DNA of 64,000 nucleotides. Source: Magnetococcales bacterium (GTDB taxonomy: Bacteria > Pseudomonadota > Magnetococcia > Magnetococcales > UBA8363). The notes below the pieces were generated by a model, which saw only the letters and a program-made list of their open reading frames with translations, did no database searches and was not told where the DNA came from. The stretch lies in assembly GCA_015232865.1 (NCBI GenBank), contig JADFYU010000006.1, positions 44,201 to 108,200 on the forward strand. The letters run 5' to 3'. This document shows positions 36,405 to 45,997 of the stretch, piece by piece (within the stretch, counting starts at the first letter, position 1; each line of letters begins with the position of its first letter). Made by a program: the position numbers and the translations under genes.

Positions 36405-36477
36405 CCTGATTAAACGAGGGAGATTTTCCAAGCGGTTTTCCCCCGTTGGCCGCATTTTGTTCGTAAGTGCGGTTTTT
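36405..36477 (+). ncRNA. Candidate Pho-controlled small RNA
   Basis: A short transcription unit is bounded by the Pho-box-like repeats and -10 element upstream, and by an intrinsic terminator downstream: CCGCATTT pairs with AAGTGCGG at about 36450-36472, followed by TTTTT. The body can form a second stem between AACG.GGG near 36414 and CCC.CGTT near 36441. The 5' end is a guess from the -10 position, giving about 70-75 nt. No open frame of note is inside. This is an inference from layout; there is no family match. Confidence 0.4.
36450..36477 (+). terminator. Intrinsic terminator of the candidate small RNA
   Basis: An 8-bp stem with one G-U pair, a 7-base loop and five T residues. It lies about 265 bp before the cusC-like gene, too far to be its attenuator by simple layout. 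Confidence 0.55.
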
Positions 36478-36675
36478 ACCCCAGGGCACCATTTGTTGAG
36501 CCATGGGGAATCTTTCTGTCTGGAGCCCGAACATGGGAAACCACGCTTACTCTTGTTCCATTATCCGCTCTTTTAAGGTACAATGGACCCAGTTGACATT
36601 CTGAGCTTACCAGTGCCCGTGGAAAAGACAAGGAATCGGTAATCCTGAAAACTGGCCTGTCAGCCCAACACTCAT

Positions 36676-36709
36676 CCTAGATTCGGCAGTTGGAACTGCC
36701 GAATCTAGG
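36676..36709. repeat. 34-bp palindrome made of two REP-like units
   Basis: CCTAGATTCGGCAGTTG meets its own reverse complement with only one mismatched pair, so a 16-of-17-bp hairpin can form. It stands 31 bp before the ATG of the cusC-like gene. It may be a REP dimer, a metal-regulator operator, or an RNA hairpin in the leader. Confidence 0.7.
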
Positions 36710-36740
36710 CTCATTCAATTCGGTTGGGAAAAAACAAACC

Positions 36741-37991
36741 ATGTCCAACCTGCCTCTCTCTCCAATCAGGGTCTTTTTTTTTATAGTCCTGACAGCCTTT
36801 TCATGTTTTACACCCGGTATGCTGCCTGCCCAAACCTTACAAGATCTGCACGCCTTGTTGCGCCAACACCCCTCGGTTCTGGCTCTTGAGCAGGAGGAAT
36901 ACGCGACGAGACAGGAAGCGGAGGGATTTTTAGGATTACCCAACCCGACGCTGACCCTGGGGCTCAACAACCTTCCGGTCGAAAAACCGACAGACTTTGA
37001 TCAATACCTACCAACCAACAAGAGCTTGAATTTCAGCCAGAAAATTCCAGCTTGGACAGAACGGAAAGCCAACAAAGCCTTGGTTTTGGAAAAAAGCCGG
37101 TTGATTCGGCTTAAAAGAGGGGCTCGTCTGGCCGATTTACAGACCGAGTTGATAATCGCTCTGGCGGAAAAGGTCCGTATTCTGGTCAGTAAACAGGCAT
37201 TGGATCGGCAAATCGAACTGCTGGACCAACTGGAGCTTTGGCTGAAGGGGCGAATGGAATCCGGTTCTGCCGTTTTTGGACGATTTTCTGAGTTGGATAT
37301 TCAACGGGAAATGATCCAGGAAAAAATCATCTCTCTGGAGGGGGAGGAGCGACGATGGCAGGCGGATTTGAAACAGTTGATTGGAGAGGAAGATACCGAA
37401 ATTGACCTTGGAGAGTTATCCTTGCTGGCCTGGACCGGAGAGCTTTCCCGATTTCTTCCCGTACGCCTCTCCGAACAAGAACTGAAGCTGGCCAATGCCG
37501 GCATCCGGGTCAAAGAGGCCGCGTTTGATTTTGACTACGGTGTGGGTGCAACCTATCAACAACGGCAGGCCGGATCAAATTTTGACGGCAGGGATTGGTT
37601 CTCCGTTCAGGCCAGTGCCAGCTTTCCCCTCTGGTTTGGCAGCAATCAGCAACCCAAGCTGGATGCCGCCAAGCAGGCGGCTGAAGCGGCCAGCAACCGA
37701 TTGTTGGACGTACAACGCCGCACCCGCAGTCAATACGAAACCGCCCTGGCCAATTACCAGACCGCCGACCGCTTGATTCAAGCCATGAAAAAACGTCGAA
37801 TCAGACTGCAAGAGTTGCAATCAGCCAATCGCAGCCGCTATGAATCCGGTGATGAAACCCTGGAGGCGGTGATTCGGCCGGGATTGGAGATGGCCAAACT
37901 AGATAGTGACCTGGCCCGTATAGATGCGGACAGAACCATTGCCGCCTCACGGATCAATGGACTGCTATTCATGGAAGGAACAGATAAATGA
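36741..37991 (+). CDS. CusC/TolC-like outer membrane efflux protein
   Basis: 416 residues with a signal peptide (IRVFFFIVLTAFSCF, cleavage expected near GMLPAQ). The two repeated outer-membrane-factor halves are visible as long helical stretches with heptad character (about 130-230 and 325-400) and a beta part with FDYGVGATYQQRQ. It should form the trimeric outer-membrane duct of the copper/silver efflux pump encoded next. An upstream TTG in the palindrome is in frame, but the ATG at 36741 gives a normal signal peptide. It overlaps the cusB-like gene by four bases. Confidence 0.85.
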   Translation: MSNLPLSPIRVFFFIVLTAFSCFTPGMLPAQTLQDLHALLRQHPSVLALEQEEYATRQEAEGFLGLPNPTLTLGLNNLPVEKPTDFDQYLPTNKSLNFSQKIPAWTERKANKALVLEKSRLIRLKRGARLADLQTELIIALAEKVRILVSKQALDRQIELLDQLELWLKGRMESGSAVFGRFSELDIQREMIQEKIISLEGEERRWQADLKQLIGEEDTEIDLGELSLLAWTGELSRFLPVRLSEQELKLANAGIRVKEAAFDFDYGVGATYQQRQAGSNFDGRDWFSVQASASFPLWFGSNQQPKLDAAKQAAEAASNRLLDVQRRTRSQYETALANYQTADRLIQAMKKRRIRLQELQSANRSRYESGDETLEAVIRPGLEMAKLDSDLARIDADRTIAASRINGLLFMEGTDK

Positions 37992-39688
37992 GCGCAAAAA
38001 CCCAACGATTCACGGGGAGAATTTTCACCGTTTTTGCCCTGTTTTTTCTGCTGTCTACCGGCGTTTATGGGGCTGAAGAAAAGATCAGATACACCTGCCC
38101 CATGCATCCCCACTATATTGCCGAAGAGCTGGGAGCTTGCCCCATTTGCGGAATGGATCTCGTTCCTCTTGAAAATGGGCCGTCGACAACCGATGCGAGG
38201 GATGCCCTTGAGCAACGCCAAGCCGTTATTATTCCGGCTGAAACCATACAAAACATGGGCGTACGCTACGGACAGGTGGAAGAGGCCGATTTTGGCCGAC
38301 GCATCCGATCTTTCGGAATGGTCATGGAAAACGAGCGAGCCCAAAACGTGGTATCCAGCCGGGTGCCTGGATGGATTGAAAAACTGCAGATTACGGCTGT
38401 CGGCGATCCCGTCAAAGACGACGAGGAGCTATACCGACTGTTCAGCCCGGAGCTGATTGCCGCGCAACGGGACTATCTGAGCGCAATAAACAGCAATGAA
38501 TCGGGACGCATCCGTTCGACCGCACTCAGACTGGAATCTCTGGGTGTCGATAGACGGGTTCTTTCGCAGTTGCGTTCAAAACGGTCGGTTCTGGAAAAAG
38601 TTCCCTTTTATGCCGCCCATTCCGGGCTGGTCAGTCGTTTGGACGTTCGGCAAGGCAGCTATATCAAACCCGGACAGAGTCTGGCAACCATACAAGATTA
38701 TGGAACAGTCTGGATCAACACCAGCGTCGCTGAAAAAGATTTGGCCCGCATCAATCTGCAAACAGCGGTTCAGGTCATCATGCCCCACTTGCCGGGCCGC
38801 ACCCTGAGTGCCAAGCTGGACTACATCTACCCGACCATCGATGCCACCAGTCGAACCGGAACCGTACGACTGGTCTTGGATAATGCAGACCGAGCCTTGC
38901 GACCCGGAGCTTACGCCGACGTGGTTTTTGAAATCGGCATTGACCGACGCCTGGCCATCCCCACCGAAGCTCTGTTAAAAAGCTCTGAGGGTAATCATGT
39001 GATCGTGGCTTTGGGTGAAGGACGATTTCAACCCCGATCGGTCCGAATCGGACTCTCCAGTAACGGCTATACGGAAATTCTGGCTGGCCTCAACAACAAA
39101 GAGTCCATCGTCGTCTCCGGGCAGTTTATGATCGATTCGGAAAGTTCCTTGAAAGAGTCGTTCCGTAAACTGCAAAGAATCAAAACGCCTTTGGATGAAC
39201 TGATATTGACCCCAGATGAACTGGCCATGGTAGACCATTTCATCGATGCCGCCCTATATATCCATGAAGCCCTGATTGATGGGTATGATATCGAAGAGCG
39301 GATGCTGCAACCGGCACGGGGAATTCAATCACTGTTAAAATCCAAGTTCGGCAAAACCAAATTGGGTTCCATCCTGAAACAGGCCGATGAATCCATGAGT
39401 CAGGCTCAGAATGCTCGGACCGAAACGGAATGGCTGGCCGCCTTGAACCAACTGACCAACGCCCTGCGTCCCTGGATCTTGGAAGGGGCGGTCCAACACT
39501 ACCAAAAAAAGGGTCTTGTTCTCTTCCGAGATGAAAATCATGGGCATCTCTGGCTGCAAACAACAGCCCAACCGTTCAACCCCTATGGTGGCAAGGGCGG
39601 ACTCCCCCTGACCCCGCCGAAAGCCCATTTTGAGCAGCCCGACCCAATCGGAGCGGACTCCACAGGTGGCAACCATGTCGGCCACTGA
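37988..39688 (+). CDS. cusB: CusB-like periplasmic adaptor with N-terminal metal-binding domain
   Basis: 566 residues. A signal peptide (FALFFLLSTGVYG) is followed at about 36-62 by a heavy-metal-binding domain, YTCPMHPHY...CPICGMDLVPL, with its Cys, Met and His ligands. The adaptor core has barrel-sandwich and beta-barrel parts (FYAAHSGLVSRLDVRQG, RPGAYADVVFEIG). After about residue 400 there is an extra helical domain with DUF3347-like features. It connects the RND pump to the outer-membrane duct and hands over Cu+ or Ag+. Confidence 0.9.
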   Translation: MSAKTQRFTGRIFTVFALFFLLSTGVYGAEEKIRYTCPMHPHYIAEELGACPICGMDLVPLENGPSTTDARDALEQRQAVIIPAETIQNMGVRYGQVEEADFGRRIRSFGMVMENERAQNVVSSRVPGWIEKLQITAVGDPVKDDEELYRLFSPELIAAQRDYLSAINSNESGRIRSTALRLESLGVDRRVLSQLRSKRSVLEKVPFYAAHSGLVSRLDVRQGSYIKPGQSLATIQDYGTVWINTSVAEKDLARINLQTAVQVIMPHLPGRTLSAKLDYIYPTIDATSRTGTVRLVLDNADRALRPGAYADVVFEIGIDRRLAIPTEALLKSSEGNHVIVALGEGRFQPRSVRIGLSSNGYTEILAGLNNKESIVVSGQFMIDSESSLKESFRKLQRIKTPLDELILTPDELAMVDHFIDAALYIHEALIDGYDIEERMLQPARGIQSLLKSKFGKTKLGSILKQADESMSQAQNARTETEWLAALNQLTNALRPWILEGAVQHYQKKGLVLFRDENHGHLWLQTTAQPFNPYGGKGGLPLTPPKAHFEQPDPIGADSTGGNHVGH

Positions 39689-42600
39689 AGAAAATCATCT
39701 GCCAACGGGAGATGATCCGGCTCAATCGTTCGTCGCCCAGATCATCGATTGGTCCTGCCACAATCAACTGATCCTGTTTGTCCTGACTCTTGGCTTGACC
39801 ATTGGCGGCTTGCTCGCCTTGCAAAAGACCCCACTGGATGCCATCCCGGATCTCTCCGATACCCAGGTCATCATTCGGACCGAATTTCCCGGCCAGGCTC
39901 CACAGATCGTCGAGGAGCTGGTGACCTACCCGCTTTCGACGACCCTGTTGGGGCTACCGAAAACAAAGGCGGTCCGGGGATTTTCCATGTTTGGCACCAG
40001 TTTTGTCTATGTCATTTTTCAAGATGAAGTAGACCCGTACTGGGCCCGCAGCCGGGTTGCCGAGGCGTTGAGCTCGGCACAAAAAAGACTGCCGGCCGCT
40101 GCCAGTGCCAGCATGGGGCCTGATGCGACCGGGGTGGGTTGGATCTTTCAATACGCTCTGGTGGATCGAAGCGGAAAACAGGATCTGGCCCAGTTACGCT
40201 CTCTTCAGGATTGGTTCATCAAATTTGAACTGGCGACGGTGCCCGGCGTATCGGAGGTGGCCTCGGTCGGTGGGTTTGTCCGCGAGTTCCAGGTTTTGAT
40301 CGATCCCAATCGACTGCGGGCCTACAACATCCCCTTAATTCGGGTCCGTCAGGCGGTACAGGCGGCCAGTATGGAGGTGGGAGGTCGGGTGCTGGAACAG
40401 TCGGAGATGGAGCTGATGATCCGCTCCAAGGGTTATGTCACCTCCCTGAAGGATCTTCAACAGGTAGTTGTCTTCGCCAATAGCGGAAAACCGGTATTGC
40501 TGTCGGATGTGGCTCGGATTTTGGAAGGGCCTGAGTTGCGCCGGGGGGTGGTTGAGTTGAACGGCGAAGGCGAGGTGGTCGGTGGCATCATTGTCATGCG
40601 TTCTGGAGAGAATGCCCTCACCGTCATCCAAGCGGTCAAAAACAAAATCGCCGCGTTGAGAAAGGGTCTGCCTGCCGGGGTGGAGATTCAGACCGTCTAT
40701 GATCGAGCACCGCTGATCCAGGGAGCCGTTGATTATCTGAACGATAAACTCATTGAAGAGGGGCTGGTGGTGGCTCTGGTCTGCCTGATTTTTCTTCTCC
40801 ATGTTCGCTCCGCTTTTGTCGCCATCATCACTTTGCCTTTGGGAGTACTCGGGGCCTTCATCATCATGTCTTCTCAGGGAATTACCGCCAACATCATGTC
40901 CCTGGGCGGTATTGCCATCGCCATCGGGGCCATGGTGGACGCCTCCATCGTCATGGTGGAAAACGCCCACCGGAAACTGAGCAACCTACCTCAGCCTCAA
41001 GAGGCCAGGCTGCGTCAAAAAATCCTGATTCAATCCGCCAAAGAGGTGGGACCGGGACTTTTTTTCAGCCTGGTCATCATCACCGTCTCCTTTCTACCGG
41101 TCTTTGCCCTGACCGGAGAGAGCTATCGACTCTTCTCGCCCCTGGCCTACACCAAAACCTATGCCATGGCCTTCGCCTCCCTTCTTTCGATCACCATCGT
41201 CCCGGTTTTGATGCTCTGGTTGGTGAGGGGGAGGATTATGCCTGAGGAGAGTAATCCGCTGAACCGATGGATTACCGCGCTCTACAACCCCCTTCTCCGA
41301 TTGGCTCTCCACTGGCGTTGGACAACCATTTTTCTGGCTGTTGCAACAATTGCCAGCATTTGGTTGCCCCTGAACAAATTGGGCACGGAGTTCATGCCGT
41401 CGCTGTATGAGGGAGAGTTGCTGTATATGCCGACCACCCTGCCGGGAATCTCTATTGACAAAGCCAAAGAGGTGTTGGCCCAGACCAACCGTTTGATCCG
41501 CACCGTTCCGGAGGTCGAGCGGGTTTTCGGCAAAGTGGGACGTGCCGATACGGCCACCGACCCGGCCCCGATCTCCATGATCGAGAGTTGGATCAAATTA
41601 AAACCCAAACAGAGCTGGCGTCCCGGATTGGAAATCGAGCAGTTGATCAAGGAGTTGGATAAACGTGTTCGACTGCCGGGACTGGTCAACAGTTGGGGGT
41701 ACCCCATCAAAATCCGTATGGATATGATTTCCACCGGTATTCGAACTCCGGTGGGAATCAAGATATCCGGGCCGGATTTGGAAGAGATTGGCCGCATAGC
41801 CCTGGATATTGAGGCGGCGGTCAAAGAGGTGGAGGGAACCCGAAGCGCCTTTGCCGATCGGGTCTCCGGCGGCAAATATCTGGAGATCACCCCCCAACGC
41901 AACGAACTGGCCCGGCGCAATATCGACCTCGGCGTTTTTCAATCCATCATCCAAACCGCCATCGGCGGCATGAAAATCGCTGAAAGCGTTCAAGGACGGG
42001 AGAGATACAGCATCATCATGCGCTATGATCGACCTTTCCGGGAATCTGAACAGGATCTGGCTGACATTCTGGTCCCAACCCCCGCCGGCATGCACATTCC
42101 TCTGGGCGAGTTGGCCACCATACAATTTAGCGAAGGTCCGCCCATGATCAAATCCGAAGATGCCCGGTTGACCGGATGGGTTTTTATCGATATCGCCGGA
42201 CGGGATATCGGCAGCTATGTGGAAGATGCACGAAACCACGTGACCGATGCCGTCACCTTGCCACCCGGATACGCCGTCACCTGGTCCGGTCAATATGAGC
42301 AGATGATCAAAGCCAGGGAGCGCCTTAAAATTGCCATTCCTTCCGCCATCGCCATCATCCTGGTTTTACTCATGATCCACTTTGGCCGAACGGACCGGAC
42401 CATCATGGTTCTGACATCCCTACCCTTCGGTCTGATCGGTGGATTGTGGTCGCTCTACCTTGCCGAATACAACATGTCGGTCGCCGTGGCTGTCGGGTTC
42501 ATCGCATTGGGGGGGATTGCCGTCGAAACAGCGGTGGTCATGCTTTTATATATCGATCAACAGGTTCGGGAAAACCGGCCAAAAACAGCTGAGGATCTGT

Positions 42601-42854
42601 TTTCAACCGTCATGGCCGGTGCCGCCATGCGGGTACGTCCAAAATTAATGACCGTCTCCGTTATCATAGCCGGTCTTCTGCCGATATTTTTTTCCGACGG
42701 TCCGGGGTCGGATGTCATGCGACGTATCGCCCTGCCCATGATCGGTGGAATGGTCAGTACAACGATCATGACATTGATCGTCATTCCTGTTATATACTAT
42801 ATCTGGGAGGCTCGTTTTTTAAACACCAAATCAGATGCTTCCCCTTCGGCTTAG
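39675..42854 (+). CDS. cusA: CusA-like heavy-metal RND efflux pump
   Basis: 1059 residues from the ATG at 39675, with AGGTGG upstream and overlapping the cusB-like stop. Twelve membrane helices and two large periplasmic loops are present. KTPLDAIPDLSDTQVIIRTEFPGQAP is the heavy-metal-efflux hallmark (short form DAIPDLSDTQV), with ATGVGWIFQYAL and the helix-4 region GGIAIAIGAMVDASIVMVEN also typical. The family is proton-driven and exports Cu+ and Ag+. Orientation and neighbours give a complete CusCBAF set. Confidence 0.95.
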   Translation: MSATEENHLPTGDDPAQSFVAQIIDWSCHNQLILFVLTLGLTIGGLLALQKTPLDAIPDLSDTQVIIRTEFPGQAPQIVEELVTYPLSTTLLGLPKTKAVRGFSMFGTSFVYVIFQDEVDPYWARSRVAEALSSAQKRLPAAASASMGPDATGVGWIFQYALVDRSGKQDLAQLRSLQDWFIKFELATVPGVSEVASVGGFVREFQVLIDPNRLRAYNIPLIRVRQAVQAASMEVGGRVLEQSEMELMIRSKGYVTSLKDLQQVVVFANSGKPVLLSDVARILEGPELRRGVVELNGEGEVVGGIIVMRSGENALTVIQAVKNKIAALRKGLPAGVEIQTVYDRAPLIQGAVDYLNDKLIEEGLVVALVCLIFLLHVRSAFVAIITLPLGVLGAFIIMSSQGITANIMSLGGIAIAIGAMVDASIVMVENAHRKLSNLPQPQEARLRQKILIQSAKEVGPGLFFSLVIITVSFLPVFALTGESYRLFSPLAYTKTYAMAFASLLSITIVPVLMLWLVRGRIMPEESNPLNRWITALYNPLLRLALHWRWTTIFLAVATIASIWLPLNKLGTEFMPSLYEGELLYMPTTLPGISIDKAKEVLAQTNRLIRTVPEVERVFGKVGRADTATDPAPISMIESWIKLKPKQSWRPGLEIEQLIKELDKRVRLPGLVNSWGYPIKIRMDMISTGIRTPVGIKISGPDLEEIGRIALDIEAAVKEVEGTRSAFADRVSGGKYLEITPQRNELARRNIDLGVFQSIIQTAIGGMKIAESVQGRERYSIIMRYDRPFRESEQDLADILVPTPAGMHIPLGELATIQFSEGPPMIKSEDARLTGWVFIDIAGRDIGSYVEDARNHVTDAVTLPPGYAVTWSGQYEQMIKARERLKIAIPSAIAIILVLLMIHFGRTDRTIMVLTSLPFGLIGGLWSLYLAEYNMSVAVAVGFIALGGIAVETAVVMLLYIDQQVRENRPKTAEDLFSTVMAGAAMRVRPKLMTVSVIIAGLLPIFFSDGPGSDVMRRIALPMIGGMVSTTIMTLIVIPVIYYIWEARFLNTKSDASPSA

Positions 42855-42891
42855 AAAATATCACGCTCGTTATACAATAATGGAGAAAAAC

Positions 42892-43287
42892 ATGTTTCGC
42901 ACTCTTTCCCTCGCCGCCGCCTTTGTCATATCCCTTGTTATCGTTCCATCCAACAACGTCTGGGCAGATTCTCAAGGTTCTGGATCGCAGGACAGCGGCA
43001 TGAACCACAGCAACCACCAGATGCCCACCGAAGAAATGGACTCTGCGATGGCCATGAATCAAGCGGACGGTATGGGAACGATCCGGTCAATCAACAGGAA
43101 AGAAAACGTGGTCAACCTGTCCCACGATCCAATACCGGCCCTGGGATGGCCCGCCATGACCATGGATCTGCCGGTAACCAAACGGGTCGATCTCTCTCAA
43201 TTCAAAACCGGTGAAACAGTCCATTTCACCCTAAAAAAAGGACTCGACAACCAATTTAGAATTATCTCCATGATGCCGTCACACTGA
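42892..43287 (+). CDS. cusF: CusF-like periplasmic copper chaperone
   Basis: 131 residues: a signal peptide (LSLAAAFVISLVIVPSNNVWA), a Met/His-rich linker (NHSNHQMPTEEMDSAMAMNQ), and a CusF domain with GMGTIRSINRKENVVNLSHDPI, of which WPAMTMDL is the metal-binding signature (Trp and two Met). It should bind Cu+ or Ag+ in the periplasm and pass it to the adaptor. The ATG at 42892 has GGAG nine bases upstream and gives a normal signal peptide. It is the last gene of the operon. Confidence 0.9.
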   Translation: MFRTLSLAAAFVISLVIVPSNNVWADSQGSGSQDSGMNHSNHQMPTEEMDSAMAMNQADGMGTIRSINRKENVVNLSHDPIPALGWPAMTMDLPVTKRVDLSQFKTGETVHFTLKKGLDNQFRIISMMPSH

Positions 43288-43318
43288 TCGTTCATCAGAA
43301 GCGGAGTTTTCTCCCCCT

Positions 43319-43768
43319 CTAGGCAACGGGCTCTTTGCCTTGCCGTTCTTGGTTCAGAAAAGAGGCCAATTTTTTATCGGTGTTCAGAATGTGATTAACA
43401 AGCCAATCGTTGAGAAAATGGAGAAGATCACCGGCCGCTATTGGTGTGCCCAATTGCAGCCCTTCACGAACGGCTACCACCTTGGCCGAGAAGGAGCGGT
43501 GTTGTGACAAATGGTTTTTCGCCATCTGTTCATCGAATTCCCTGTAGTTGAATTCATGCATGAGTTCTTCTTCTGTTTCAAAGTGATACAAGGCATAGCT
43601 CAACAAGTTCTGGGTGACATCCTGCAAAGTCTGCAAACTTTGGTCCAGAGCCAGTTTTTCTGAAGCTTCGTTCAGGGTGTGGACGAGAATCATGTGCTGC
43701 TCATCAATTTCCGTAACACCGGTTGCATAGTTATCGTTCCAGACCAATTTAGGAGCTGCTGTTGTCAT
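43319..43768 (-). CDS. Bacteriohemerythrin
   Basis: 149 residues with the diiron ligand pattern: His in IDEQHMILVHTLNE, YHFETEEELM (His and Glu), HLSQHRSF, and WLVNHILNTDKKL. It is a cytosolic four-helix-bundle protein that binds O2 at a diiron site. In magnetotactic bacteria such proteins are common and are thought to help O2 sensing or delivery and iron handling. It is transcribed with or just after the GGDEF-EAL gene (37 bp apart), whose C-terminus also looks like a sensing domain. Confidence 0.9.
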   Translation of the reverse strand: MTTAAPKLVWNDNYATGVTEIDEQHMILVHTLNEASEKLALDQSLQTLQDVTQNLLSYALYHFETEEELMHEFNYREFDEQMAKNHLSQHRSFSAKVVAVREGLQLGTPIAAGDLLHFLNDWLVNHILNTDKKLASFLNQERQGKEPVA

Positions 43769-43805
43769 TTAACCATTCCTTATATCTATAAAAAATAGAT
43801 TGACC

Positions 43806-45935
43806 CTACTGGGAAAACCCTTTATTGACGACAATCATATTTCTAAATCGTTGAATGGCTGCAACCAGTTTTTCACTGGCTGCTTTGAACCGATCAAGTT
43901 CAGCCGTTGAAGAATCTTTTTCATCCGCATTTTTTGTAATCAATTCTGCTCCAAGGTAATGAACATTTTGGTGCAGAAGATCCAACTCATGGAACTCAGG
44001 CAGTTCGCCAAAAACCTGGGCACCCTCGCCGCGATACCATTTTGTTATTCTATCGTTATCATATCCGTGTGGTGGTTGTTCCAAGGATACATTGCTCCGA
44101 CGCATATAATGTTTCATCACTTTTTCAAACCAATATCGATGGGTAACCTCCATCAGGAGAAGATTAAAGCTTTGTCTGGAAGGATATTGTTCTTGAGCGG
44201 TCAACCAGAGCGGGTTTTTGTGGAAGTCATAAATCCATTGCGGCAGTTTTGATGCGGGCATGGGCCGGGCTATGCCATAGCCTTGCATCACCTCGCAACC
44301 CATTCCAAGCAGACTCAGAATCTGGTCGATTCCCTGCACACCTTCCGCGACCACGCGGCATTGAAAGGCTTCGGACAACCCGATAATACCCTGAACAATA
44401 GCGAGATCACCGGGGTCGGACAACATTTCGCGAATAAAACTCTGATCGATTTTCAGGGTGTTGGCTGAGAGATGCTTCAAATGTGAAAGAGTGGAAAATC
44501 CCGTTCCGAAATCATCCAAGGCAAAAGATATTCCGCGTGCTTTAAAGATGTTGATCAGTTCTCCAATTAACTTCATATCTTCCAAAACAGCGGTTTCCAG
44601 AATTTCAATCTCCAGTTTTTTCAATAACCGGGCCGGATATTTCTCAAACAGTTGATTGAGTCGTTCCTCAAAATTACCTCTTAACAACTGGCGGGCGGAG
44701 ATATTGATGCCGATCATCAGGTCCAACCCCTCTTCTTCCCAACTTTGCAACTGTTTGATAGCGGTCTCAATCACCCAGTTTCCCAGATCGATGATAATAT
44801 CATCCTGCTCAATCAGGGTAAGAAACTCCGCAGGAGTTCGGGTGCCGAGTACGGGGTGGTGCCAACGGATTAAAGCCTCGACCCCATGAACAACTCCTCG
44901 CAAACAATCCACTTGTGGTTGAAAATAGAGTTCAAATTGACCGGCCAGCAAAGCTTTGGCAATACGATTCATGGTGTTGCGGTTGGCCCGGTGACGGGAT
45001 TCCAGGGTCGGGTTGAAAATGTGATAATCATTCTTACCCTGCGTCTTGGCCTGATACATCGCCTGATCGGCATGACGGAGAAGTTGCTCGTCGATTGCCA
45101 GATCATTTGGAAAAAAAGTGACGCCAATACTTGCCGTGACCTGTACCACCTGGTTTTCAATGGAGAAGGGTTGAGCAATCGTGTCTAAAACCCTTTTCAG
45201 AATCAAATCCCCTTCACTCTCCGTTTTCATCCCTCCAATCAACAATACAAACTCATCCCCCCCCAAACGAATAGCCGAGTCCTCCGATCGTAATGTTTTG
45301 AGCAATCGTCGGGCAATCTCGATGAGCAGATGGTCACCGGCTTCGTGTCCGAGAGAGTCGTTAACCGGTTTGAAACCATCCAGGTCCATCATACAGACAG
45401 CCAAAACCTCTTTACGACGCTTGCTGTAAGCCAAAGCCTGGGTGAGTCGATCCGTCAGCACACTCCGATTGGGCAATCCGGTCAGATTGTCAAAATGGGC
45501 CCGTTGTTCGAGCAGACGACTTTTCTCCAATATCGAGCTGATATCATGAGAAATGCTTAAAACAAGCGGTTCTTTTCCATTGTTGAAGGAGATCGGGTAG
45601 GCACTGAGTCGAAGCCAGATGGGCTTGTTCAAAGTGACTTGAACAACGGTATGGCCAGACGGCTTCCCCGTTTTGATTACGGCACTGACAGGAAATTGGT
45701 TATTCAGGAAGATGGTCCGGTTTTCATCGTGACAGCGACTGACAAAGGTCGCGGTAGAGATGGATGAGTTGTCATCCACCTCTCCAAAATGGTTCTGGGT
45801 AGCAGGATTGGCATACAACAGGTTACCGGACTGATCCCAAATTTGAACACCTTCTTCAAGTTGTGAAAAAAAATCGGGATCCAGACCGTCCATATTTTCA
45901 ATGTCACGAAGAATCGTGTTGTGTGTAGATTTCAT
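43806..45935 (-). CDS. PAS-GGDEF-EAL cyclic-di-GMP protein with CZB-like C-terminal domain
   Basis: 709 residues, no membrane helix. A PAS domain (about 18-130) with VQIWDQSGNLLYANPATQNHFG is followed by GGDEF with an intact active site (RLGGDEFVLL) and then EAL with EALIRWHHP, DDFGTGFSTL and related metal-binding motifs. Both c-di-GMP synthesis and breakdown are therefore possible. The last 120 residues contain RITKWYRGEGAQVFGELPEF and LLHQNVHYLGAEL, which resemble the zinc-binding CZB domain of chemoreceptors. It may link redox or zinc state to motility or attachment. Confidence 0.85.
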   Translation of the reverse strand: MKSTHNTILRDIENMDGLDPDFFSQLEEGVQIWDQSGNLLYANPATQNHFGEVDDNSSISTATFVSRCHDENRTIFLNNQFPVSAVIKTGKPSGHTVVQVTLNKPIWLRLSAYPISFNNGKEPLVLSISHDISSILEKSRLLEQRAHFDNLTGLPNRSVLTDRLTQALAYSKRRKEVLAVCMMDLDGFKPVNDSLGHEAGDHLLIEIARRLLKTLRSEDSAIRLGGDEFVLLIGGMKTESEGDLILKRVLDTIAQPFSIENQVVQVTASIGVTFFPNDLAIDEQLLRHADQAMYQAKTQGKNDYHIFNPTLESRHRANRNTMNRIAKALLAGQFELYFQPQVDCLRGVVHGVEALIRWHHPVLGTRTPAEFLTLIEQDDIIIDLGNWVIETAIKQLQSWEEEGLDLMIGINISARQLLRGNFEERLNQLFEKYPARLLKKLEIEILETAVLEDMKLIGELINIFKARGISFALDDFGTGFSTLSHLKHLSANTLKIDQSFIREMLSDPGDLAIVQGIIGLSEAFQCRVVAEGVQGIDQILSLLGMGCEVMQGYGIARPMPASKLPQWIYDFHKNPLWLTAQEQYPSRQSFNLLLMEVTHRYWFEKVMKHYMRRSNVSLEQPPHGYDNDRITKWYRGEGAQVFGELPEFHELDLLHQNVHYLGAELITKNADEKDSSTAELDRFKAASEKLVAAIQRFRNMIVVNKGFSQ

Positions 45936-45997
45936 CTTTCCGTCTCAATCTGAGCAGGTCTGGTGTTTTTTAAACCGAAGAAAAAACGCAGGGCGTA

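Larger units (their letters stand above)
36110..36740. other. 631-bp intergenic region with regulatory elements and repeats
   Basis: It contains a REP-like copy at 36174-36191, a minus-strand hairpin at 36238-36262, Pho-box-like repeats at 36352-36380, a candidate small RNA ending in a terminator at 36450-36477, and a 34-bp palindrome at 36676-36709. No protein-coding gene was recognised. Confidence 0.6.
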
